A stretch of DNA of 52,480 nucleotides, taken from contig NZ_JAMQAW010000009.1 in NCBI RefSeq assembly GCF_023701525.1, positions 104,750 through 157,229 of the forward strand, in the 5' to 3' direction. The position numbers were made by a program, and so were the translations under genes. Below, piece after piece: positions 17,562-25,201 of the stretch. Every line of letters starts with the position of its first letter. Within the stretch, counting starts at the first letter, position 1. This DNA comes from Streptomyces albipurpureus. GTDB lineage: Bacteria; Actinomycetota; Actinomycetes; Streptomycetales; Streptomycetaceae. The notes under the pieces were generated by a model. The model was not told the origin of the DNA. It ran no database searches and saw only the letters and a list, made by a program, of their open reading frames with translations.

Positions 17562-18518
17562 ATGCCCGCAGTGACTGTCGAGAACCCGCTCACTCTGCCG
17601 CGCGTAGCCGCGCCCGCCGATGCCGTGACTCGTCCGGTGCTCGCCGTGACGACCGCGCCCACCGGCTTCGAAGGAGAGGGCTTCCCGGTCCGACGCGCGT
17701 TCGCCGGGATCAACTACAAGTATCTCGACCCGTTCATCATGATGGATCAGATGGGCGAGGTCGACTATGCGCCGGGCGAGCCGAAGGGCACCCCGTGGCA
17801 CCCCCACCGCGGTTTTGAGACCGTCACCTACCTGATCGACGGAACCTTCGTCCACCAGGACAGCAACGGTGGCGGCGGCACCATCCAGAACGGCGACACC
17901 CAGTGGATGACGGCTGGCTCGGGCCTGCTGCACATCGAAGCCCCCCCGGAGCAGCTGGTGATGTCCGGTGGGCTCTTCCACGGCCTCCAGCTCTGGGTAA
18001 ACCTTCCTGCCGCGGACAAGATGATGGCCCCGCGCTACCAGGACATCCGTGGCGGCCAGGTCCAGCTGCTGACCTCCCCGGACGGCGGAGCGCTGCTCCG
18101 CGTCATCGCGGGCGGCCTCGACGGACACGAGGGCCCGGGGAGCACCCACACCCCGATCACGATGATCCACGCCACCCTGCGCCCCGGCGCGGAGGTCACC
18201 CTGCCCTGGCGCGCTGACTTCAACGGCCTCGCCTACGTCCTCGCGGGCCGCGGCTCGGTCGGCGATGAGCGACGCCCGATCCATCTGGGTCAGACGGCGG
18301 TCTTCGGCGACGGCGGCGCACTGACGGTACGGGCGGACGAGTCCCAGGACTCCAACACCCCGGATCTTGAGGTCGTCCTGCTGGGTGGACAGCCCATCCG
18401 TGAGCCGATGGCCCACTACGGCCCGTTCGTCATGAACACCCAGGACGAACTGCGCCAGGCCTTCGAGGACTTCCAGGCGGGCCGGCTGGGGACCGTACCG
18501 GCGGTGCACGGGATGTGA
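17562..18518 (+). CDS. Pirin family protein
   Basis: A 318-residue double-cupin protein. The N-terminal cupin contains the iron-binding pirin signature TPWHPHRGFETVTYLIDG with HQDSNGGGGTIQNGDTQWMTAGSGLLH, giving the three His and one Glu expected for a single metal. The C-terminal cupin (TLPWRADFNGLAYVLAGRGSVG) lacks these ligands, as is usual. Pirins are quercetinase-like or act as redox-responsive cofactors; its role here is unknown. The ATG at 17562 follows AAGGAGG at an ideal distance, which decides it over an upstream GTG at 17538. Confidence 0.9.
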   Translation: MPAVTVENPLTLPRVAAPADAVTRPVLAVTTAPTGFEGEGFPVRRAFAGINYKYLDPFIMMDQMGEVDYAPGEPKGTPWHPHRGFETVTYLIDGTFVHQDSNGGGGTIQNGDTQWMTAGSGLLHIEAPPEQLVMSGGLFHGLQLWVNLPAADKMMAPRYQDIRGGQVQLLTSPDGGALLRVIAGGLDGHEGPGSTHTPITMIHATLRPGAEVTLPWRADFNGLAYVLAGRGSVGDERRPIHLGQTAVFGDGGALTVRADESQDSNTPDLEVVLLGGQPIREPMAHYGPFVMNTQDELRQAFEDFQAGRLGTVPAVHGM

Positions 18519-19242
18519 TGGCTCTTCCGCACGGGGCCCGACGGTTCGAAGGACCGCCGGGGCCCATGCGGGGGTTGGTGGTACGCGGCCTACTGCCCGC
18601 ACTTTCCCAACGCTCTGGATGTGTGCGGCCGTTGGGTGGCGGGCACCGCGATACGGGAGTTGCGCCGTGTGCCGCCCGGTACTTCGTGAGCCGGGCCGTG
18701 TGCTGCGGGGATGTGCGCTGTCGGCGAATCCGGCTGGAGCGCTGGGCCGACCCCGGCCTGCGAACGATCATGTTGACCCGCCCCGATGGGGCGGCACGAA
18801 GCTGGTCAGCCCGTGTTTACGCGCGATGCTGAATACGACGTACTGACGTACTGGTGTGAGCGCTTTCCTTCGTAGTCCTGGCTCGGCTACCGGGAAATGA
18901 GAACCCGCCGGTAGTTTTTTGGCCGCCCAATGGCGCCTAAAGCTCCCCACTGAGGTGGCGGGCTGACGCGGAGCCTGGTGATCCGTTTCCAGTACCGGAC
19001 CCAACTGCGAATGCGAGATTTACCGCTGGTCCCTATTGGTAGTGAAATTCAGGGTCTCGTACCAGAGGCGATCAGTAAGGCGGAGTCAATTCCCGCCGAA
19101 GTCGCCGGAATGGCAGTCGCACAGGCCGGATCGCGCAGCGCGGAAACGAGACTATTCGACTGCTGATGCCCCCTTTCGCGCCCAGAATCGCTAGGGGATT
19201 GACCTTTTCAAGCCGTCAAGAGGGCACTAAAATCGCCGGCAG
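18519..19242. other. Gene-poor region upstream of the TTA-codon locus
   Basis: Roughly 720 bases without a convincing gene. The first part is GC-rich. From about 18880 onward base composition drops and short stops appear in all frames, unlike the neighbouring genes. Possible short frames (18515-18832 plus, 18768-19004 minus, 18978-19166 plus) lack ribosome-binding sites and recognisable domains. It may be degenerate sequence left by an insertion. Confidence 0.4.
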
Positions 19243-19283
19243 GCTGGGTACCGACCGCAGCTGCAATGCGGTCGGTACCCAGC
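19243..19283 (-). terminator. Strong terminator of the secreted four-cysteine protein gene
   Basis: A perfect 17-base stem, GCTGGGTACCGACCGCA (19243-19259) with its complement (19267-19283) around a seven-base loop, lies 28 bases after the stop of the leftward gene. In that direction it is followed by an AT-rich run including ATTTTAG. Confidence 0.8.
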
Positions 19284-19311
19284 TGCGATCCTGCTCAGCT
19301 CCTCATGCTGC

Positions 19312-19659
19312 TCAGCAGCTGGCCAAGCCGGCAAAGACCCGCGGGGTGATGGCAACCTGGTGGCTCTGCTGGTCGCCCGGGTCCATGGTCTGACAAGGGC
19401 CGTCCAAGCCCCAGTCCCAGAGAATCCTCACCCGGTACGTGACGCTGCAGTTGTTCTTGGCGTAGGCGGTCTGAGTGACGATGCCCGAGTTCACCCAGCC
19501 TTTGACGCACGTCGGCAAGGCTTGAGCGTCGACTTCTGTGGCAACGGTAGGAGCCGTTGCCACAGAAGCTACGGCAGGAGCTGTTGCCGCAACACTGGAG
19601 AGAGCGGCGGTTGCTACCCCGAGGGCGGCTGCTCTCTTTAAGGTCTGTGAAATTCGCAC
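19312..19659 (-). CDS. Secreted four-cysteine protein, tendamistat (alpha-amylase inhibitor)-like framework
   Basis: About 115 residues beginning VRISQTLKRAAALGVATAAL, a clear Sec signal peptide with likely cleavage near APAVASVA, so the mature protein is about 80-85 residues. It has four cysteines spaced 20, 18 and 26 residues apart (CVKGWV...NNCSVTYRV...GPCQTMDPG...LASC). Tendamistat, as I recall it, has spacings 16, 18 and 28 and a similar VTVKVVYEDD...C...APG core; the WRY inhibitory triplet is absent here. The fold is therefore plausible and the target unknown. GTG 19659 is my start; ATG 19683 is the in-frame alternative. A TTA codon at 19641-19639 makes it bldA-dependent. Divergent from the ECF sigma gene. 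Confidence 0.65.
   Translation of the reverse strand: MRISQTLKRAAALGVATAALSSVAATAPAVASVATAPTVATEVDAQALPTCVKGWVNSGIVTQTAYAKNNCSVTYRVRILWDWGLDGPCQTMDPGDQQSHQVAITPRVFAGLASC
19533..19568 (-). repeat. 15-base inverted repeat inside the secreted-protein gene
   Basis: CTTCTGTGGCAACGG (19533-19547) and its exact complement (19554-19568) are separated by only six bases. They lie in the segment coding for the end of the signal peptide and the start of the mature protein (VATAPTVATEV). In mRNA this would be a very stable hairpin. Confidence 0.7.
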
Positions 19660-19810
19660 CTGCGCAATCCACTCCTGGATCAAAGGCTTGTCGCGAGCAG
19701 TCCAGTTTTCGCCCTATGGCGCGTGCGCGACTGTAAACGTTCGGTCAGCAAGCTTTCGCCTGGTTACCGTCAAGTGGAATTCGGAAAGCCAAAATTGACT
19801 CCGCACCCGA

Positions 19811-19826
19811 TGTGATGCGCATCACT
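19811..19826. promoter_or_regulatory. CRP-like palindrome upstream of the ECF sigma gene
   Basis: TGTGA-TGCGCA-TCACT matches the CRP/FNR-type TGTGA-N6-TCACA layout, with a perfect 14-base core palindrome at 19812-19825. It lies directly before, and abuts, a -10-like TATTCT (19826-19831). A TTGACT at 19795-19800 is too far (25 bases) for a standard -35. The position overlapping the promoter would favour repression. Confidence 0.45.
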
Positions 19827-19873
19827 ATTCTGAGGTGAACCAATCGGGCCACTCGGTTCGACAAGGGGGTGTG

Positions 19874-20437
19874 ATGGCCGAACGAAGGGGTGCGCAAGCC
19901 GATGGTGAGCTCTTGGGCTCTATGGCCGAAGGGGACCGTGAGGCATTCGAGGAGCTCTTCCGCAGGTTCGCTCCATGGCTCCGGGGGCTCTTGGGGCAGC
20001 GGTGCACCGACCCTGTCCTTGTCGATGAGGTCGTCCAGGACGTCTTCGTGGAGATCTGGAGGCATCGCGAACATCGCCGGGGGAAGCGCGTCGAGCAAGT
20101 GGACAACGTGAGCGGATGGTTATGGCGCATCGCCCAGCGCCGGCTGATCGACGCCCAACGAGCACAGGAACGCCGAGGCAGCCTCCTGCGCCGTCTGGGA
20201 AGTCTTCCCAAACGTCACGTGATATCCGCAGAAGACGAACTCTTAGCACAGTTGGGCGACGGGGCTCTGGCCGCGGTGGAGCTCCTGCCCGCTGACCTCA
20301 AGGCCGTGGTGAAGGCAACGTCGCTGGACGGACTCACGGTTCGAGAAGCCGCCGAGCAGTTGAGAATCCCCACCGGAACAGTCAAGTCCAGGACTTCTCG
20401 TGCCAGACGGCTACTCAAGGAGAGGCTGCTGCCGTGA
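19874..20437 (+). CDS. ECF-type RNA polymerase sigma factor with two TTA codons
   Basis: About 187 residues. Region 2 is seen in DREAFEELFRRFAPWLRG...LVDEVVQDVFVEIWRHREH with the -10-binding segment ending NVSGWLWRIAQRRLIDAQR. Region 4 is seen in ELLPADLKAVVKATSLDGLTVREAAEQLRIPTGTVKSRTSRARRLLKERL. ATG 19874 follows AAGGGGG; a GTG at 19835 is in frame. Two in-frame TTA leucine codons (20120-20122 and 20243-20245) predict dependence on the bldA tRNA. The next gene encodes a zinc-finger membrane protein, the expected cognate anti-sigma factor, 64 bases downstream. The regulon is unknown; the ABC genes behind it and the divergent secreted protein are natural candidates. Confidence 0.9.
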   Translation: MAERRGAQADGELLGSMAEGDREAFEELFRRFAPWLRGLLGQRCTDPVLVDEVVQDVFVEIWRHREHRRGKRVEQVDNVSGWLWRIAQRRLIDAQRAQERRGSLLRRLGSLPKRHVISAEDELLAQLGDGALAAVELLPADLKAVVKATSLDGLTVREAAEQLRIPTGTVKSRTSRARRLLKERLLP

Positions 20438-20501
20438 CCGGTTTTCCCGAGAAGAGAACGGTGAGTGTGGCACACCAGAAACGGGTCCACAGGAGGGGCA
20501 G

Positions 20502-21428
20502 ATGAGTGAGGCACAGCCGGTCCGTCCGGCTGACGGTCCGGATGAGGGCTCGGCGCATCTGAGCCCTGACCTGCTTCGGGCGTACATGGACCGACCGCTC
20601 GCCGAGGGGCCCAGAGGGCTTGTCGAAGCCCACCTGCAGGACTGCTCCACCTGCCGTTCCCAACTGTTCCCCCTCACTGGGGACGAGACAGCGATGTCCC
20701 GCCTTTGGGTACGGATCGACCGTGCCACGGACGAGCCGTCAAGGAGTCTGCTGGAGAGGTGCGCACTGCGCGTCGGAGTTCCTGAGGACGCTGCCCGGCT
20801 GTCCGCGGCAATGCCCTCGCTGCGGTGGTCCTGGTGGGGTGGTGCAGCCCTGCTGCTTCTGCTGGCCGTGGTCTTTGCGCGCTTGAGCGAGTCAAACTCG
20901 GCGTCCTTGGCGTTCTTCGCACTGGAACCCGCGCTCTCGGCACTCGCTGTCGTCGCGGTGACCGGTCAGCGCTTTGATCCCGCGTATGTGTGGCTGGCGG
21001 TCTCCCCGCTGAACGGATTCCGTGTCGTGCTGCTGCGTGCTGCCGTAGTGCAGGTGCTGAGCCTCGCGATGAGCAGTGCCGGTGCGGTGGGCCTGCCGCT
21101 GCCCTTTCCTCACATGCTCGGCTGGCTGATCCCCTCACTCATGCTCACGGCGGTCTGTCTCGCGCTCATGAGTCGAATGGACGCTGTTCCTGCCATCATC
21201 CTCACACTGACAGCCTGGGCCATCTGGCTCGTGTTCGCCTACAGCGCGGACCTGCCCGCTGGAACGCGGCTCCTTCTCCCCACCTCCCAAATGATCATGG
21301 CCGCAGTGGCCGTGTTGGCGTGCGGCGTGCTGGCGTTCCTCCGCGACGGATTCGACACGTTCGACAACAAGCCGGGTGGGACAGCCCCCTTCTGGCTATC
21401 CACTACAGGCACGAGGGAACTGGCATAA
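20502..21428 (+). CDS. Zinc-finger anti-sigma factor fused to a multi-spanning membrane domain
   Basis: About 308 residues. Residues 20-55 contain LSPDLLRAYMDRPL...LVEAHLQDCSTCRSQL, the His-x3-Cys-x2-Cys pattern of zinc-binding anti-sigma domains (ZAS), which hold an ECF sigma factor inactive. Instead of the usual single transmembrane helix, about six hydrophobic segments follow (from WWGGAALLLLLAVVFA to MIMAAVAVLACGVLAFL), resembling a small ABC-2-like permease half. The start ATG 20502 lies behind AGGAGGGG. The stop TAA touches the ATG of the ABC ATPase gene. The fusion suggests that transporter state or membrane stress is signalled directly to the sigma factor. Confidence 0.8.
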   Translation: MSEAQPVRPADGPDEGSAHLSPDLLRAYMDRPLAEGPRGLVEAHLQDCSTCRSQLFPLTGDETAMSRLWVRIDRATDEPSRSLLERCALRVGVPEDAARLSAAMPSLRWSWWGGAALLLLLAVVFARLSESNSASLAFFALEPALSALAVVAVTGQRFDPAYVWLAVSPLNGFRVVLLRAAVVQVLSLAMSSAGAVGLPLPFPHMLGWLIPSLMLTAVCLALMSRMDAVPAIILTLTAWAIWLVFAYSADLPAGTRLLLPTSQMIMAAVAVLACGVLAFLRDGFDTFDNKPGGTAPFWLSTTGTRELA

Positions 21429-22301
21429 ATGGAATCCACGACTTCGCAGGTCACGTTGGCCGATGTGAGCGTGCGCTATGGGCACCACATCGCGCTGAAG
21501 GATGTGTCCCTGACCTTGGGGCAAGGGGTGACAGGGCTGCTCGGTCCCAACGGCGCGGGAAAGACCACCCTGCTGCGCACTCTCGCCACGGCGAGCACCC
21601 CGGACACCGGCACTCTGTCGATGCTGGGGCACGACCCTTTGACACCCACAGGTCGGCAAGCCCTGCGACGACGGCTCGGCTATCTCCCTCAAAACCCCGG
21701 GCTCCCCTCCCACTTCACCGCGTTCGAGTTCATCGATTACGTGGGAATACTCAAGGAGATCAGTGACCGGGAGTCCCGCAGGGCGGAGGCTCGCAGGGTG
21801 CTGGAGGCGGTCGGCCTGACCGCCGACCGCAGCAAGCGCATCCGAAAGCTGTCAGGCGGCATGAGGCAGCGCGTCGGCCTCGCCGCTGCCATCGTCGGCA
21901 ATCCGGAACTACTCGTCCTGGACGAGCCAACCGTGGGCCTCGATCCCGAACAACGCCTGCGTTTTCGTGAACTCATCGCTGAACTGGGAGAAGGGAGAAC
22001 TGTCCTTCTCTCGACACACCAAACAGAGGACGTGGCGGCCCTGTGCCACAAAGTCGTGGTACTCGACCAGGGCACGCTGAAGTTCCAAGGAACCCCAAGC
22101 GAACTGGCGCTACTCGCGCACGGGAGGGTCTGGAGCAGCAGAGAGCGATCGCCCGGCGCCCTAGCGGCATGGCGAACCGGCGTCGGGACCTTCCGCAACA
22201 TCGGAGTGGCGCCCGCTGATGCGGTCACGGTCGAACCGACCATCGAGGACGGGTACCTCCTGCTGCTCGAAGGTGCCCACACCCCTACGGGGGCGGCATG
22301 A
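21429..22301 (+). CDS. ABC transporter ATP-binding protein
   Basis: A 290-residue ABC ATPase with all motifs intact: Walker A GLLGPNGAGKTT, Q-loop near LGYLPQNPGLP, signature KLSGGMRQRVGLA, Walker B LLVLDEPTVGLD and the H-loop STHQTED. The C-terminal tail of about 70 residues is unlike standard exporters and may contact the partner permeases. The start codon follows the upstream stop without a gap, and its own stop overlaps the next start (ATGA), so the operon is tightly coupled. It resembles the export/immunity class (BcrA/DrrA-like). Confidence 0.92.
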   Translation: MESTTSQVTLADVSVRYGHHIALKDVSLTLGQGVTGLLGPNGAGKTTLLRTLATASTPDTGTLSMLGHDPLTPTGRQALRRRLGYLPQNPGLPSHFTAFEFIDYVGILKEISDRESRRAEARRVLEAVGLTADRSKRIRKLSGGMRQRVGLAAAIVGNPELLVLDEPTVGLDPEQRLRFRELIAELGEGRTVLLSTHQTEDVAALCHKVVVLDQGTLKFQGTPSELALLAHGRVWSSRERSPGALAAWRTGVGTFRNIGVAPADAVTVEPTIEDGYLLLLEGAHTPTGAA

Positions 22302-23917
22302 GCGAGCACAGCACAGGAAATGACCGCGCGTCCGCCCGCACCGACCCCCGCACAGAGCCGCAGCCACGAAAAGGGTTACCGGCTCAGTGGTCACTCGCAC
22401 GCTTCGAATCCTGGCAGATGCTGCGGCACCCAGCCACTCTCGCTGCCGTCGCCGCCTACGCCGCCCTGTGGACGTACGAGGTACTGAGCACTGGGCATCG
22501 CGGCCGGTACCCGGTGCTCCAGGACGAGGACCGCTACACGCAGATGCCTCTGTTCCTGCTGGCTGCAGGGGCTCTGATCGCAGCCCATCTCACCGCCACC
22601 CGGACACATCGACACGGCGCAGAACCGCTCTGCGAGGTACTCACACTGCCGCTCTGGCGGCGATCACTTGCTCATTTTTTCGCAGTGCTTCCTCTGGCCG
22701 GGGTGGCTGCGGTCCTGACCACGACCCGGATCACCTACTACGCGCTGGCCCCCACAGCGGTCGGCAGCCCGTCGCTGATAGAACTCGTCACCGGACCGAT
22801 CGTTGTCCTCCTCGCCGGCTGTACGGGAGTGGCCCTGGCCCGATTCACTCCCGCTGCCGTGGCAGGCCCTTTTGCGGCACTGCTCATCGGGGCCCTCGTC
22901 CTGTGCAGCGCACTGGGCATACGGGGCATGAAGTGGCTGGGTCCCCTCGGTGTGGAAAACGAGTTCGCGGCCCCATTGCCCACCGGCCTGATGGACCGCC
23001 CCGCTCTCATCCATCTGGGCTATCTGATCGCTTTGACGGGCGTTCTGGTCCTGCTAACCCTCATTCGCTCCGGCCTGCGTACGATCGCGACGCGGTCCTG
23101 CCTCCTCCTCGTGGCCGCGTCCGCCATCCTGATCGGAACCCTCCAGTACCAGTCTCCTTCCGCCTCCTTGCTGGACCGCCGAGCAGATGCGGAGAGGCAT
23201 CCGGGAGATCAGCAACGCTGCCGAACCGCTGGCCCAGTCACCTTCTGCGCGTTCCCCGACTTCCTCGGTCGTACCGCGGACTGGGAACAGGTCACCGGGG
23301 GAATCCTCAACAAAGTCCCGCTCAGCAGGCAGGCGGGCCCGTACGGAGTGCGCCAAAGGCTGTTCTTCGCCGGAGACAGCGACGGTATCGCCAGCAATCC
23401 ACCGCTGAAGGAATGGGCCCAAGACGACAGCCGGCACAACACACCAGGAGCCGTCACCGTCGGTACCCGATGGGGCAAGGACGAGATCAGCGCCAGCGCC
23501 GTGCTCTCCTTTGCCGTACGGTTCGCCGATCGCGTAGCCGTTGACTCCATCCCGAAGAGTCAGCCGCAATCCCTGACGCTGTGCCACGCCCGCGCCGTGA
23601 CCGTACTTTGGCTCGCGGCGCAGGCGACCCCTGAGACCGCCGATGCCCTGCGCTCCCTCAGCCGACGCAGTATCGGGGGCATCACACTACCCACACTGAA
23701 TTCGTCGGATTCGGTCTCCGTCAATGGCCCCGAAGTGCAGATCGTCCTCGATCTGCTGGACAGGCCCGCGAAGGAAATCGCCGATCGCCTGAACGCGTCC
23801 TGGTCCCAGCTGACCGATCAGCGCACCAACACCACGCAAGCCGCCCGATTGCTCGGCGTGACCAGTCCCACCGATACGCGGCAAGACTCGGAGGGCACCC
23901 CGTGCGCAGCCCGCTGA
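22298..23917 (+). CDS. ABC-2-like permease with a large C-terminal extracytoplasmic or soluble domain
   Basis: 539 residues. About six hydrophobic segments span residues 40-290 (for example WSLARFESWQMLRHPATLAAVAAYAALW and RTIATRSCLLLVAASAILIGTL). A region of about 240 residues without membrane segments follows, containing CRTAGPVTFCAFPDFLGRTADWEQV and other features I cannot assign. Similar membrane proteins with a peptidase-like C-terminal region occur beside ABC ATPases in actinobacteria. Codon 27 is TTA (22376-22378), so translation should need bldA tRNA. It overlaps the ATPase gene by four bases and the next permease by sixteen. Confidence 0.7.
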   Translation: MSEHSTGNDRASARTDPRTEPQPRKGLPAQWSLARFESWQMLRHPATLAAVAAYAALWTYEVLSTGHRGRYPVLQDEDRYTQMPLFLLAAGALIAAHLTATRTHRHGAEPLCEVLTLPLWRRSLAHFFAVLPLAGVAAVLTTTRITYYALAPTAVGSPSLIELVTGPIVVLLAGCTGVALARFTPAAVAGPFAALLIGALVLCSALGIRGMKWLGPLGVENEFAAPLPTGLMDRPALIHLGYLIALTGVLVLLTLIRSGLRTIATRSCLLLVAASAILIGTLQYQSPSASLLDRRADAERHPGDQQRCRTAGPVTFCAFPDFLGRTADWEQVTGGILNKVPLSRQAGPYGVRQRLFFAGDSDGIASNPPLKEWAQDDSRHNTPGAVTVGTRWGKDEISASAVLSFAVRFADRVAVDSIPKSQPQSLTLCHARAVTVLWLAAQATPETADALRSLSRRSIGGITLPTLNSSDSVSVNGPEVQIVLDLLDRPAKEIADRLNASWSQLTDQRTNTTQAARLLGVTSPTDTRQDSEGTPCAAR

Positions 23918-24630
23918 TCCTGCAAACCGCGCTACTCCCGTACCTGTTCCGCATGGCGCCCCACCTTCCCGTAGCGGTGGGAGGCGGGACTGCCCTCGTC
24001 GTCTGCGCACTGCCCCTCATCCTCGCCAAAAGCCTCGAACTGGGCGAGGCGACTCTGCTGTTGCGCATGGCATCGGTGTTGTGCGCAGTCCCCCTCGCGC
24101 TCGCTCTGGACGATCCGGCGCACCGCACCACGGCCACACTCCCGTTCTCCTTGACGGTTCGGCGACTCCTCCGACTGGCTCTGGCTCTGCTACCACTCGC
24201 CACGATCTGGGCAGTGTGTGGCGCCCTCCTCAGCGCCGTACTGAATCCGGGCAACCTTGTCGGGCTCCCTCTCGCGGGCCTGTCCCTGGAAGCAGCCACA
24301 CTGGCCGTGGTAGCCGTCCTGCTGTCCGCACTAGGCCTTCGCCTCTCCAAAGGAGAGCGGGGTAGCACCGTGGCCGCGCCAGGAAGCGTGCTCCTGCCCC
24401 TCTTCCTTGTCCTGAGTCCAGCCCGATCGGACCTGTTCGCCACGCCCTACACACAGGCCTGGGCATCGTCCCGCTGGATATGGGCCGTACTGCTCGCAGC
24501 TGCGGCCAGTTCAGCTGCCGCACTTCTGAGAGAACGCCGCCTCACCACACAGCGCGTATCCGCCACGCGTCACGCACCTCACCCGACCCCATCACCATCA
24601 GGAGATCACCATGAAGCAAAACATCCGTGA
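23902..24630 (+). CDS. Second membrane (permease) subunit of the ABC locus
   Basis: 242 residues with about six hydrophobic segments and few charged loops (LPVAVGGGTALVVCALPLILAKS, LALALLPLATIWAVCGALLSAVL, AGLSLEAATLAVVAVLLSALGLRL). No family motif is recognised. It starts with GTG inside the end of the preceding permease gene and overlaps the next small gene by 20 bases, so it belongs to the same coupled operon. It is probably the partner subunit completing an ABC-2-type transporter. Confidence 0.7.
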   Translation: MRSPLILQTALLPYLFRMAPHLPVAVGGGTALVVCALPLILAKSLELGEATLLLRMASVLCAVPLALALDDPAHRTTATLPFSLTVRRLLRLALALLPLATIWAVCGALLSAVLNPGNLVGLPLAGLSLEAATLAVVAVLLSALGLRLSKGERGSTVAAPGSVLLPLFLVLSPARSDLFATPYTQAWASSRWIWAVLLAAAASSAAALLRERRLTTQRVSATRHAPHPTPSPSGDHHEAKHP

Positions 24631-24844
24631 CACCCTGCTTATCTGCGCCGCGCCAGTGGTCGTACTCCTCGTCGGCCTCCTCACGGTTTCAAGCTCGCAG
24701 ACCACGACGGACGCCTCAGGTCGCACCACCACGACCTCAGGCCTCGCCGACGCTCCAGCGATGATCGTCTACGCGGTAGCTCTCGCCTCGCTGGCGGTGT
24801 CCGTGCTGGTCCTGCGACGCATCCGCCGTTCTCACGAGCGGTAA
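24611..24844 (+). CDS. Small two-helix membrane protein
   Basis: 77 residues with two predicted membrane helices (TLLICAAPVVVLLVGLLTV and MIVYAVALASLAVSVLVL) joined by a Thr/Ser-rich loop (SSQTTTDASGRTTTTSGLADAP), and an arginine-rich C-terminal end (RRIRRSHER). A good CAGGAG ribosome-binding site precedes the ATG. It is the last gene of the ECF-ABC operon. No family is recognised; it could be a regulatory or stabilising subunit of the transporter. Confidence 0.7.
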   Translation: MKQNIRDTLLICAAPVVVLLVGLLTVSSSQTTTDASGRTTTTSGLADAPAMIVYAVALASLAVSVLVLRRIRRSHER

Positions 24845-25166
24845 GAGGTGGGCGAACCAGACAACGGATGGGTTGTTCTGCCTGGACGATGACCGGCGGC
24901 GTGCTACTCCGGGCGGCCTGTCCCGTACTCGACTCCCGGCCGGGGTGGGCGAGGTTCGAGCACGGCGCCGGGTGCCCGGGGCAGGACGCTGTTCGGACGT
25001 TGCGCCGGCGTTCTTCGTCGGCTGGAGGGGGGCGCCGCTTTCTCTCGCCCAGCTGCTCGCACGGCTTTCACCGCTCCACGCCGAACAGGCCGGTGATCCG
25101 CTGGACGGCCTTCCGTGATCACGAGGCGGGGCCGCTCGATCCCGCCGCGCTTATTGGCAACTCTTA
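24845..25166. other. Intergenic region, no gene recognised
   Basis: About 320 bases between the end of the ECF-ABC operon and the promoter of the HTH/ClpN pair. The open frame at 24868-25170 has a poor composition and no ribosome-binding site. No clear hairpin is visible directly after 24844. Confidence 0.35.
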
Positions 25167-25194
25167 TTGACTATCGTCATTAGTCAACTATGGT
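25167..25194 (+). promoter_or_regulatory. Promoter overlapping an inverted-repeat operator, leaderless HTH gene
   Basis: TTGACT (25167-25172) and TATGGT (25189-25194) are spaced by 16 bases, a good vegetative promoter, and the ATG at 25202 is seven bases after the -10, so the transcript is probably leaderless. TTGACTA (25167-25173) and TAGTCAA (25181-25187) form a perfect inverted repeat with a seven-base spacer that covers the -35 and spacer. Autorepression by the HTH protein is likely. Confidence 0.65.
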
Positions 25195-25201
25195 TGCTTG
25201 T

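Noticed and set aside
18515..18832. 105-codon plus-strand frame after the pirin gene
   Set aside because: It starts inside the pirin stop region without its own ribosome-binding site, has unusual composition and matches no family I know.
19166..19393. 75-codon plus-strand frame opposite the secreted-protein terminator
   Set aside because: It spans the strong terminator hairpin and antisense sequence of the secreted-protein gene; no supporting features.
19795..19831. TTGACT ... TATTCT as a standard promoter for the ECF sigma gene
   Set aside because: The spacer is 25 bases, too long for normal recognition; only the -10-like part was kept as a candidate.
24868..25170. 100-codon frame between the ABC operon and HTH gene
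   Set aside because: No ribosome-binding site, low-complexity Arg/Gly/Ser composition and no domain.
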